A stretch of DNA of 64,000 bases from Blautia sp. AF19-10LB (GTDB taxonomy: Bacteria; Bacillota; Clostridia; Lachnospirales; Lachnospiraceae), in NCBI RefSeq assembly GCF_003461245.1, contig NZ_QTWS01000015.1, forward strand, positions 1 to 64,000, in the 5' to 3' direction. The translations under genes and the position numbers were made by a program. Below, piece by piece: positions 42,731-51,117 of the stretch; position 1 is the stretch's first letter; the number at the start of each line of letters is the position of its first letter. The notes beneath the pieces are model-generated. The model did no database searches. It was not told where the DNA came from and was given only the letters and a program-made list of their open reading frames with translations.

Positions 42731-44044
42731 TTACTCTTCTACTGTATTGTCCTCAATTGACTCTTCTGACATATTCTCTTCCGTTTCATCCTGTGTTTCC
42801 TCACTTCCATCATATTCAGTGAGGTCTGAACCGGTATCTTCTGCTTCAGTATATGCATCTTCGTTTTCAATAGAATCCTCTGCACTTCCTGTCTTTTCGT
42901 TGACAGTAGACTGGTCTACAATAAATTTCTCCACACGAAGAAGTGCCAGTGATTCATTTACTTCATCCTCTCCATATGTTTCAATCAGCTCATCAATGCT
43001 TGCCACTCCATAGTCCAGAATCAGGTTATTCTTTAATTCTTCTGTCTCTGCATCACTCAGACTCAGTCCCTCAGCATCAATGATTCCCTGAACGATCAGA
43101 TTCTGTTCAACTTTGGATTCTGCATAATTTTTGCATTCTTCATTAAATTCATCTTCTGTCAGATCCCATGCTTCCAGCAGATCACTCAGTTCCATTCCAT
43201 TGTCTTTTGCAGTCTGTTCATTGAGTGCTTTATAGCTTTCTTCTGCTTTTTTGACATCTTCTTCCGGGTATTTCTTAATCTCAGATGTATCAAGTACCTC
43301 AGACCATGCTGTTGCATACAATTCATTATCTGCTGTCGTGGATGCCTGTTTTTCCAGTTCCTCTCTTACAGATTTCTTATAGTCATCTACAGTTTTGTAA
43401 TCTGTATTGGAAGCAACCCATTCATCTGTCAGTTCAGATGCTCTTGTAAATTTCTGAAGAGTCACCTTAAAAACAGCTTCCTTACCGGAAAGAGAATCAT
43501 CCTCGCTGTAACCTTCCGGTAAAGTAAGAGTCAGTTCTTTGGTTTCTCCCTTTTTCATTCCAACCAGACCATCTTCAAAACCATCGATTCCCATATCTCC
43601 TTCACCGACAACAAGTTCATAGTCATCGGCAGAACTTCCGTCAAACTCTTTACCGTCTACAGTACCTGTAAAATTAATGGTCACAATATCTCCATATTCA
43701 ACAGTTCCATCTGTAACCTCTGTTCCCTTGTCCTGTAATTCATAGTTGATTTCTGCATCCACATCATCATCTGTTACTGCCTGTGTATAACGATCCAGTG
43801 TAAGTCCTTTGTAATCTCCAATTGTAACATAATCAGAAACATCTTTTACCGAAATAATTCTTGTCTCTTCCTTCTTGGAATCAGAAGTCTTGGAATCTGT
43901 CTTGTCCGTATCAGAATTGTCAGAAGCCGTTTCTGTTTTGGCGGTAGTCTTATCAGTCTTATCAGAACTGTCCTTGCTTCCACACGCAGTAAGAGATACC
44001 GCCATACAAGTTACTAACATTGCTGCTACTACTTTTTTCTTCAT
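42731..44044 (-). CDS. Trigger-factor-like lipoprotein with FKBP domain
   Basis: A 437-residue extracytoplasmic lipoprotein (lipobox AVSLTAC, Cys21). A Ser/Thr/Asp/Lys linker precedes a trigger-factor-like core: an N-terminal segment, an FKBP isomerase domain (VEYGDIVTINFTGTVDGKEF to SGKEAVFKVTL) and the helical C-terminal chaperone part (about 205-385). The final 50 residues are very acidic. Cytoplasmic trigger factor is ribosome-bound; this secreted relative lacks the ribosome-binding region and probably folds exported proteins such as the adjacent surface deacetylases. AAAGGAG precedes the ATG. Confidence 0.87.
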   Translation of the reverse strand: MKKKVVAAMLVTCMAVSLTACGSKDSSDKTDKTTAKTETASDNSDTDKTDSKTSDSKKEETRIISVKDVSDYVTIGDYKGLTLDRYTQAVTDDDVDAEINYELQDKGTEVTDGTVEYGDIVTINFTGTVDGKEFDGSSADDYELVVGEGDMGIDGFEDGLVGMKKGETKELTLTLPEGYSEDDSLSGKEAVFKVTLQKFTRASELTDEWVASNTDYKTVDDYKKSVREELEKQASTTADNELYATAWSEVLDTSEIKKYPEEDVKKAEESYKALNEQTAKDNGMELSDLLEAWDLTEDEFNEECKNYAESKVEQNLIVQGIIDAEGLSLSDAETEELKNNLILDYGVASIDELIETYGEDEVNESLALLRVEKFIVDQSTVNEKTGSAEDSIENEDAYTEAEDTGSDLTEYDGSEETQDETEENMSEESIEDNTVEE

Positions 44045-44074
44045 GAAAAATCTCCTTTCAAATCTGGTTATTAT

Positions 44075-45475
44075 TTACATTTCCGGAACCGGAGTCGGCC
44101 GGGAAGAATCCCATACATCAGAAACATCAAAAAGGTCACTGAGCATATCCGGGTTATAGTACATTCTATATCCATCCAGGTTTCTTCTTCCCTGGCGGAA
44201 ATACTGATCTGTGATCTGAACAAAATACTGACTGGAATCTACGTTGCAGAAATAATTGTATCCCGCGCTCTTGTAATACTGGAACTTCGGATTATCAGAA
44301 GAATATCCCTCCCAGTCACCAATATCCGCGCCAAACGCAAAGATGACCATATCTGTATCACCAAGGATCGGAGCCACATAAGCTTTCCATTTCTTATCAT
44401 CAGTCTCAAGATCCTCTGCGGAACGCTCTGTTGCATTCATGTGTCCCCAGGTATGGCTCGCAAATTCCCATCCCTCTGCTTTCATGGCATCTGCTACCTT
44501 CGTTGCCTCCTTAACATCCTGGTCGTAATCAAAATCAGGATTATCATCCAGGAATTTCTTCTGGTCATCCTGAAGATTTTCTTTGGTCTTGTAGGCTATA
44601 TCAGTTCTGTATCCCAGTACTCCGTTATAACCTGTCATCGCAAGGATTCCCTTGCGTCCATGATAGGAAAAATCCGGATGTTCTTTGATAAAAGAATCCA
44701 ACAGCGGAACAAGATCATAATCTCCTACCAGAACATTTCCATCTGCATCAATGTATTCTGTTTTTACATCTCCATTTTCATCGAGTACAAGTTTGGATGC
44801 ACATCCATCATCATCCATATAATGATAATAGCTGACATCGTCCTGAGAAAGCACAAACGGGATCTTGCCCTCCGGCACCATGATCTTGCCGCGGCTCATC
44901 GTACCATCCTTGTTCACTGTTGCCATGTCATGCGGGCTTACCAGAACATAGCCCTTATCATACATGATCTGAATGATCTTATTGAACTCACTGACAGTCG
45001 TCATAACCTGATTGTAGTTTCCGGATTTGGAATCTCCGTCAAAAGCCCTGGAAGTGTCCTCGATCAGTGTGTGAAAAAACACATGTGTGATCTGTTCCAG
45101 TGGATACTCTACAAGTGAAGACTTTGCAATCTGGCACTTGGCTGCCAGGTCCATATAGTCCTTGTTTTTCGTAAAATCTTTCTGACCCTTCAGAAGTTTG
45201 ATCGCCTCATCGTAATTATACTGTTCGTACATGATCGTTGCCTGATCGAGAACTGTCTGATCCTTACTGGATTTCTCAGAATCAGTGTCCTCTGTGTCTC
45301 CGGCATCTGCCTCACTGCTGTCTGTCTCTGCTTCATCCTGAGAAGCAGTCTGGTAAGTTTTTACTGTTTTGGTTTCTTTTTCTGCTATATGATTCAAAAG
45401 CGGCAGAATATAACTGCCGCTCAGAAGTATCGAAGCTGACAAAATACATGTAAGTATCACAGCTCTTTTCTTCAT
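44075..45475 (-). CDS. Divergent polysaccharide-deacetylase-like surface protein (copy 2)
   Basis: A 466-residue protein with an N-terminal membrane anchor (AVILTCILSASILLSGSYIL), an acidic linker, a short helical region and a deacetylase-like domain. It keeps a SHTWGH metal motif, but the usual TFDDGP is replaced by LSQDDVSYYHYMD, so activity or specificity may differ. The end PSRPTPVPEM is almost identical to that of its neighbour, showing tandem duplication. The ATG at 45475 (AAGGAG upstream) gives a proper signal anchor. It lies 28 bases after copy 1 and 30 before the trigger-factor-like gene. Confidence 0.85.
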   Translation of the reverse strand: MKKRAVILTCILSASILLSGSYILPLLNHIAEKETKTVKTYQTASQDEAETDSSEADAGDTEDTDSEKSSKDQTVLDQATIMYEQYNYDEAIKLLKGQKDFTKNKDYMDLAAKCQIAKSSLVEYPLEQITHVFFHTLIEDTSRAFDGDSKSGNYNQVMTTVSEFNKIIQIMYDKGYVLVSPHDMATVNKDGTMSRGKIMVPEGKIPFVLSQDDVSYYHYMDDDGCASKLVLDENGDVKTEYIDADGNVLVGDYDLVPLLDSFIKEHPDFSYHGRKGILAMTGYNGVLGYRTDIAYKTKENLQDDQKKFLDDNPDFDYDQDVKEATKVADAMKAEGWEFASHTWGHMNATERSAEDLETDDKKWKAYVAPILGDTDMVIFAFGADIGDWEGYSSDNPKFQYYKSAGYNYFCNVDSSQYFVQITDQYFRQGRRNLDGYRMYYNPDMLSDLFDVSDVWDSSRPTPVPEM

Positions 45476-45503
45476 AGTTAGTAACTCCTTCTTTCTTATT
45501 TGT

Positions 45504-47039
45504 TTAACCCATCGGTGGAACCGGAGTCGGTCTGCTTGGATCAAAAACATCTTTTGCATTGAACAGGTCTTCCAGAAGATCCGGATTATAGTACATACGA
45601 TATCCGTCCAGATTTCGTCTTCCCTGACGGAAATAGCGATCCCGGATCTGCACAAAATATTTGCTGGAATCTACATTACAATAATAATTATATCCGACAC
45701 TCTTGAGATATTCAAATTTATCACCGGAATAGTCCTCCTGAGTGGTCAGATCCGTACCAAATGCAAAAATAATAATATCCGTTCCTCCGATCAGGGGATC
45801 CACATTATCCTTGAACTTCTGTGTATCTGCCTGAAGCTGTTCCAGAGAAATCTGTCCGATGTTTTGATGACCCCAGGTATGACTGGCAAACAACCATCCA
45901 TCCTCTTTCATAGCATCAGCAACTTTCTTTGCTTCTTCCCGTTCTTTGTCCAGACTGAAATCCGGGTGTGCATCCAGCCATTCAACTTTGTTATCATCCA
46001 GATCTGCCGGACGTGTTTCATAGCTGATATCTGTTCGATATCCCAGAATTCCATTATATCCGGTCAATGCAACGATTCCCTTGGCTCCTCTGTAAGAAAA
46101 ATCAGGATGTTCTTCTACGAAACGATCGATCAATGGAACCATATCATAGTCACCTACTGATACACTTCCATCATCCTCAATATATTCATTTCGAATCTTG
46201 CCTTCATCATCTACAACCAGTTTGGAGGCAAATCCATCACCATCCATATAATGGTAATAACAGACATCATCCTGAGAAAGTACAAACGGGATCTTACCTT
46301 CCGGAAGAAGGATCTCTCCCGGTGACATGGTTCCATCCTCATTTACAGTAGCCATGTCCTTGATGCTTACCATCACATACCCCTTATCATACATGGTCTG
46401 TGTGATCTTGTTGAATTCATCGATCGTGGTCATGACCTGATTATAATCTGCTTCCTTGTAATCACCATCAAAAGCTTTGCTCGGATCTTTGATAAGAATG
46501 TGATAAAAAACATGTGTCACTTCTTCCAGTGGCCATGATTTACAGGAAGCTTTGGCCTCTTCGTATTTCTTAACGGCACTCTGCATATCTGAATCGCTGC
46601 TATATGATGTATCTGCCTTAAGAAGTTCTATCGCACCGTCATAATCATACTGTGTCGCTTTAAGTTCAGCAGCTTTGAGTGTATCTTTCGGTGAACTTTT
46701 GCTGCTGGCGGTTTCCTGCTCTGTCTTGTCTCCCCCGGAAACAGAAGAACCGGAAGCATCTGCCGTCGTTTCTTTATCTGTGCCGCTGGCTGACGGCTTC
46801 GACGAAGAAAAATGTCCTGCAATTCCACGGACTGCCGCAGTTATAATAACTACTGCTGCCAACGCCATAACTATCAGGATCATCCTTCTCTGACGCTGCC
46901 GTTTCCTCTGCAGCGCCCGTCTCCTGCGCCGGCGTTCCCGAATCCGCTCTTCCTCGGTCAGATCTTCTTTTCTTACAGAAGCAGTCGTTCTTTCCCTGTA
47001 TTGGTGCCTGTTCCGACTTTTACCATTATCCTTCTCCAT
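45504..47039 (-). CDS. Divergent polysaccharide-deacetylase-like surface protein (copy 1)
   Basis: A 511-residue paralogue of the next gene. The N-terminus is unusually basic (RERRRRRRALQRKRQRQRR) before a single transmembrane helix (about 53-70), then a Ser/Thr/Asp-rich linker and the same helical plus deacetylase-like domain (LSQDDVCYYHYMDGDGFASK; FASHTWGHQNI). It heads the cluster of three or four genes. Both copies share the replaced TFDD motif, so the change predates the duplication. Target glycan unknown. Confidence 0.85.
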   Translation of the reverse strand: MEKDNGKSRNRHQYRERTTASVRKEDLTEEERIRERRRRRRALQRKRQRQRRMILIVMALAAVVIITAAVRGIAGHFSSSKPSASGTDKETTADASGSSVSGGDKTEQETASSKSSPKDTLKAAELKATQYDYDGAIELLKADTSYSSDSDMQSAVKKYEEAKASCKSWPLEEVTHVFYHILIKDPSKAFDGDYKEADYNQVMTTIDEFNKITQTMYDKGYVMVSIKDMATVNEDGTMSPGEILLPEGKIPFVLSQDDVCYYHYMDGDGFASKLVVDDEGKIRNEYIEDDGSVSVGDYDMVPLIDRFVEEHPDFSYRGAKGIVALTGYNGILGYRTDISYETRPADLDDNKVEWLDAHPDFSLDKEREEAKKVADAMKEDGWLFASHTWGHQNIGQISLEQLQADTQKFKDNVDPLIGGTDIIIFAFGTDLTTQEDYSGDKFEYLKSVGYNYYCNVDSSKYFVQIRDRYFRQGRRNLDGYRMYYNPDLLEDLFNAKDVFDPSRPTPVPPMG

Positions 47040-47169
47040 ACTAACTCCTTAGTCTTTTTTTTCTGTAATCCCCAGTATACCCGGGATTTCTGTATTTATC
47101 CCTGTCTTTAGATTTCGCTCTTTTCATTATACCTGTTTAACTATATAATTTCCACCGTTTTCCTTTTTC

Positions 47170-47222
47170 TTCACGGAATTTTCGTGAATTTATTTGCCTT
47201 TTGTAATAAATAATGATAGAAT
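47170..47222 (+). promoter_or_regulatory. Promoter with adjacent inverted repeat for the 149-residue membrane protein
   Basis: TTGCCT (47194-47199), 17 bases, TAGAAT (47217-47222). Just upstream TTCACG (47170-47175) and CGTGAA (47183-47188) form an inverted repeat that may be an operator. The rest of the 47040-47268 gap shows nothing more. Confidence 0.45.
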
Positions 47223-47268
47223 ATATTTCGCATAAATATTTGTAATATACACACTGAGGAGGGTATCT

Positions 47269-47718
47269 ATGAGTACACTTAGCATCGTCCTTCTTGTTAT
47301 CTTGGTCATTCTGATCATTGCCCTGGTTGCACTTTATTTCTTCGGAAAGAAAGCTCAGAAGAAGCAAGAAGAACAGCAGGCACAGATTGAAGCTGCAAAA
47401 CAGACTGTTTCCATGCTGATCATCGATAAGAAACGACTTCCACTCAAAGAATCCGGTCTGCCGCAGATGGTCATTGACCAGGCTCCTAAGCTGATGCGCC
47501 GTTCCAAACTGCCGATCGTTAAGGCTAAGGTTGGTCCGAAGATCTCCATACTGATCGCAGATGAGAAGGTTTTCGACCTGATCCCTGTCAAAAAAGAAGT
47601 AAAAGCCGAAGTAAGCGGTTTATACATCGTTGGAGTTAAAGGAATCCGTGGTTCTCTTGAAGCACCGGCACCTAAGAAAAAGGGATTTTTCAAAAGAATG
47701 TTCAGCAAAGACAAATAA
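47269..47718 (+). CDS. Single-pass membrane protein of unknown function
   Basis: A 149-residue protein with one N-terminal transmembrane helix (about 5-26), a short coiled segment rich in Gln and Lys (KKAQKKQEEQQAQIEAAK) and a compact basic domain ending KKKGFFKRMFSKDK. I recognise it only as a type common in Lachnospiraceae; no function known. GGAGGGTATCT lies before the ATG. A strong terminator follows. Confidence 0.8.
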   Translation: MSTLSIVLLVILVILIIALVALYFFGKKAQKKQEEQQAQIEAAKQTVSMLIIDKKRLPLKESGLPQMVIDQAPKLMRRSKLPIVKAKVGPKISILIADEKVFDLIPVKKEVKAEVSGLYIVGVKGIRGSLEAPAPKKKGFFKRMFSKDK

Positions 47719-47729
47719 GATCGAAAGAC

Positions 47730-47767
47730 AATGCCCGTAAAGTATTTCAGCTTTACGGGCATTTTAA
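47730..47767. terminator. Bidirectional terminator
   Basis: AATGCCCGTAAAG (47730-47742) pairs perfectly with CTTTACGGGCATT (47751-47763), T rich on the plus side. Confidence 0.92.
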
Positions 47768-47774
47768 TTTGATT

Positions 47775-48221
47775 TTATAAAACAAAATCCGCGGAATCCT
47801 TGGACTGTGCCTGTACGGTCAGATAACAGTCAGCGACATGCTCTTCGTTCATATCCAGAGCATAATCCACCTTCATCTGAATGCCGTCTTCACTCTCCTT
47901 GAGTTCCAGTCCTGTCGCTGAGATTCCCATCTGCAGCGTACCATATGGCGTATTGTAAAAAGTCTTGTTTTTCTTGCCTTCCTCAAAAACCATATGTACA
48001 TTTACCTGTCCCTGCTTGCGGACTTCTACTCCGTTCGGTGACATCTTGATATAATTTACTGTAGTCTCTGCGGTATCATCCAGCATTTCTTCGTAACGGA
48101 GATAATGACTTCCGTTTCGGAAATAATACTGTCCCGGAACTACGATCTCGATCGGCTCCCGTGCATCATCTGTTTCCATCATCTGGAGCCCGCGTACATG
48201 TATCAGTACATCTTTATTCAT
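47775..48221 (-). CDS. DUF1934 beta-barrel protein
   Basis: A 148-residue protein of the DUF1934/YwiB family, a small lipocalin-like barrel (QYYFRNGSHYLRYEE; YNTPYGTLQMGISATGLEL; GIQMKVDYALDMN). Function unknown. It lies 14 bases after murI and is probably co-transcribed with it. Confidence 0.87.
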   Translation of the reverse strand: MNKDVLIHVRGLQMMETDDAREPIEIVVPGQYYFRNGSHYLRYEEMLDDTAETTVNYIKMSPNGVEVRKQGQVNVHMVFEEGKKNKTFYNTPYGTLQMGISATGLELKESEDGIQMKVDYALDMNEEHVADCYLTVQAQSKDSADFVL

Positions 48222-48235
48222 ATGTTTACTCCTCT

Positions 48236-49057
48236 TTAATACTTCTCTATGTCGATCTTCTTTGCCATTGAAACATCATATGGCAAGATAGAATTTGCAA
48301 AATCCTTAAACTCATCTGCCAGGTCACTGACATAAAAGCGATACGGAAAATCCTCTTCACCTGTTCCACTGCTGGAAATATCCATCTCTGCAAGAAGTGC
48401 CTTCAGCTGTAAGGCTGTCTCGTATGCCGGATTAACCAGTCGCACGCCCTCACCCATGACTTCTCTGATCGTAGAACGGATCAGCGGATAATGTGTACAG
48501 CCGAGGATCAGTGTGTCAATTTCTTTATCCTTCAGTTCCTGAAGGTATCTGGACACGATCTCCGTAGTTACAGGATCATGAAGCCATCCTTCCTCGACCA
48601 GCGGAACAAACAACGGACATGCCTTGCCTATCACTGTGATCTCCGGATCAAGCTGTTTAAGATACGCCTCATGAATACCGCTTCCGACAGTTCCAAGCGT
48701 TCCGATCACGCCGACTCGCTTATTGCGTGTCTCCTTTGCAGCAACCTTGGCTCCTGCTTCGATCACTCCAAGTACAGGGATATCCAGTTCATCCTTCACT
48801 GCATCCAGGGCAAATGCACTTGCCGTGTTGCAGGCGATCACGATTGCCTTGACCTGCTGCTCCTCCAGAAAATGAATGATCTGTCTGGAATAGCGGATGA
48901 CTGTATCCTTGGATTTACTTCCATAAGGAACTCTCGCCGTATCGCCAAAATAAACGATCTTCTCCGATGGAAGATTTCTCATGATCTCCCTGGCTACGGT
49001 AAGACCGCCTACTCCGGAATCAAATACACCGATCGGTGCATCTCTGTCTATTTTCAT
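48236..49057 (-). CDS. murI: Glutamate racemase
   Basis: A 273-residue enzyme making D-glutamate for peptidoglycan. The two catalytic cysteines lie in IACNTASA (about residue 77) and LGCTHYPL (about 190). N-terminal IGVFDSGVGGLTVAREI is diagnostic. Confidence 0.96.
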   Translation of the reverse strand: MKIDRDAPIGVFDSGVGGLTVAREIMRNLPSEKIVYFGDTARVPYGSKSKDTVIRYSRQIIHFLEEQQVKAIVIACNTASAFALDAVKDELDIPVLGVIEAGAKVAAKETRNKRVGVIGTLGTVGSGIHEAYLKQLDPEITVIGKACPLFVPLVEEGWLHDPVTTEIVSRYLQELKDKEIDTLILGCTHYPLIRSTIREVMGEGVRLVNPAYETALQLKALLAEMDISSSGTGEEDFPYRFYVSDLADEFKDFANSILPYDVSMAKKIDIEKY

Positions 49058-49141
49058 AAATCTATTTCTCCAGTCCTTTATGTTCTGTTTGCTATGTAAG
49101 ACTCAGAAAAAGCCACAGCCTCTCTGAATCGTTCTTTAATC

Positions 49142-49387
49142 TTACCACCTCTCCAGGGCTTTCGCAAGCCAGAAGGAAAGCTTTGGCGGCTGTTTTACAG
49201 TATTTTCATAATTAGCGCTATTCTGTGATCCTCTCTCAAAACAAAACTGTGGATACAGGGTTCCCCACCACGCCATAATACTGCAATCCTCGACATTTTT
49301 CGTGCCTCCGAACAAAAGTGTTACTGCCAGCATGCCTGTCATCACAGACAACAGAAGTCTTTTTTTCCAGTTCCTTAACCAGTCCAT
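49142..49387 (-). CDS. Small membrane-anchored protein at the end of the germination operon
   Basis: An 81-residue protein with a basic start, one hydrophobic helix (KRLLLSVMTGMLAVTLLFGG) and a short extracytoplasmic tail. I do not recognise it. The ATG at 49387 has GGAGGT six bases upstream and is preferred to longer versions. It lies 68 bases after the GerAB-GerAC fusion and might be a small accessory subunit like GerD or GerAD-type proteins; that is a guess from position. Confidence 0.6.
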   Translation of the reverse strand: MDWLRNWKKRLLLSVMTGMLAVTLLFGGTKNVEDCSIMAWWGTLYPQFCFERGSQNSANYENTVKQPPKLSFWLAKALERW

Positions 49388-49455
49388 TTGGGTACCTCCG
49401 AATCTATGAAAATAAAATCGTCTTCTGTCTGGAGTATGGACGTTTTTCTGCAAAT

Positions 49456-51117
49456 TTATTCCAGATATACCTGAATTTCTCCATTCTGCAGGATGATCTC
49501 AGAAATTCCTGGTAACGTGCCATTCTCATACCACTGATGATATACCTGGCGCAACGTAGTACCGTTTTTCTCCTGATCCGGAATCCTGTTTTCAAGAAGT
49601 CCCGGCAGGTATTCCCCTATCGAGGTTCCTTCCTTGTTCCAGTCCATAAGCTCTGTCAGATTTTCTGTCCGGAATACATATACATTTTCACCGATCAGCG
49701 GTTCTTTTTCCAGATAAGATAACAGTTCACTCCATCTGTCTGACTGTGTCAGATCATTCTTAAGGATCAGCACCTGCAGATGTCCCATGTCCAGATATTT
49801 TTCCTGTGAACGGTCATATATTTTTTCTATCGTTTCAAAATCCACACCTGTTATCGCCAGTGCAGAATTTCCTGCCTCTTCTTTTTCCTGTCCTTCTGCA
49901 CTTGGAAGTTCCGGCAGTCCATAAATAAATTTCCACCCATTTTCCGACTGCTCTACGCCGAGTGCAAGTGGATACATTCTCTTTTCCGGTTCAATTCCCG
50001 CACATCCGCTCAGTGTCAACGCGCAGATCAGCAAAACAACTGTAGTCGTTTTTCTTATTTTCTTTTTCTGTCCATGAAAAAGGATCGCCATCTGTATGAG
50101 CAGAAGTCCCGGGACAAAAATACTTCTCAGATAGTTTCTGTAGAATATCACCACATCCATACCTGGTACTTCCACCAATGACAATACGAAGATCAGAATT
50201 GCCAGCCAGTATTTCGCCGTTCCCAGATGGCATTTCTCCGTGATCTGATAGCCATAGTAAAAAAGACTTCCCATTGCAAACAACAATCCATACAGAAGAA
50301 ATCCCATCCAGAGAACATCAAATCTCGCAAGGACATTTCCCGGAAGATCTGCCCCTGCAAGAAGAGGCAGGATTGGATATGTTTCTGTAAGAAGCCGTCT
50401 CCACCCAAATACTGCCGGCAATAAAATAAGAACTCCTGCAAAGATTCCACCTACAGTGAGGACAGACGCTATGATTGTCTTGCCTGCACTTCCCCGCTTC
50501 TCTACATCACGCATGATAAACGGCAGAAGTCCGATCCCGGAAAATCCACACAGAAAAAGATAACTGCTCTGAATGACTCCACTCCCGCTCACTCGCTCTG
50601 TTTCAAACATCTCCTGAAGATAATCAACACGTGTCTGTCCAAGGCACAGTACCATCATCAGAAGGATTCCAACCAAAAGCAAACCTCCGGAAACTTCTGC
50701 CATCCGTCCCCGTCTCTGGATTCCTCGTTCTGTTCCCACACTGCATATAACGACTACCAGAAAAGAGATCCAGCCCGCCGGCACTCCCAGGATCAGCCAC
50801 CTTGGCACGATCTGCTCCAGTATCTTCAAGATATAAACTGCCGTCAGGATAATATACGCCAGAAAAAAGAGTCCTGCTATCCGTCCCCAGAACCTTCCAA
50901 AAAAACGTACCATATCCGAATATCCGCTGGTCACTCTCAAAAGCACAAAAACATAAATGACCAGCAGGATCACTGCCGCCAGAACACCTGCGATTCCCGT
51001 CATTCCCTGAATCCCGTTTTTCCCAGGAAGACAGATCAGGAAAGGAGCCAGAAACGTCAGGATCATCTGGCGATAAAGCTGTCTGTGCGAAATCCTGTTA
51101 TTCTCCGCAAATTTCAT
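49456..51117 (-). CDS. Spore germination receptor fusion: GerAB permease joined to a short GerAC
   Basis: A 553-residue protein. Residues about 1-350 form a GerAB-type permease with ten helices (amino acid/polyamine transporter fold). A new hydrophobic stretch with a lipobox (VLLICALTLSGCAG, Cys372) follows and then the N-terminal domain of GerAC (EKRMYPLALGVEQSENGWKF; DMGHLQVLILKNDL), about 180 residues against the usual 350. Domains 2 and 3 of GerAC are missing. If signal peptidase II cuts before Cys372, one gene would give both subunits. It overlaps the GerAA gene by four bases. Confidence 0.87.
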   Translation of the reverse strand: MKFAENNRISHRQLYRQMILTFLAPFLICLPGKNGIQGMTGIAGVLAAVILLVIYVFVLLRVTSGYSDMVRFFGRFWGRIAGLFFLAYIILTAVYILKILEQIVPRWLILGVPAGWISFLVVVICSVGTERGIQRRGRMAEVSGGLLLVGILLMMVLCLGQTRVDYLQEMFETERVSGSGVIQSSYLFLCGFSGIGLLPFIMRDVEKRGSAGKTIIASVLTVGGIFAGVLILLPAVFGWRRLLTETYPILPLLAGADLPGNVLARFDVLWMGFLLYGLLFAMGSLFYYGYQITEKCHLGTAKYWLAILIFVLSLVEVPGMDVVIFYRNYLRSIFVPGLLLIQMAILFHGQKKKIRKTTTVVLLICALTLSGCAGIEPEKRMYPLALGVEQSENGWKFIYGLPELPSAEGQEKEEAGNSALAITGVDFETIEKIYDRSQEKYLDMGHLQVLILKNDLTQSDRWSELLSYLEKEPLIGENVYVFRTENLTELMDWNKEGTSIGEYLPGLLENRIPDQEKNGTTLRQVYHQWYENGTLPGISEIILQNGEIQVYLE

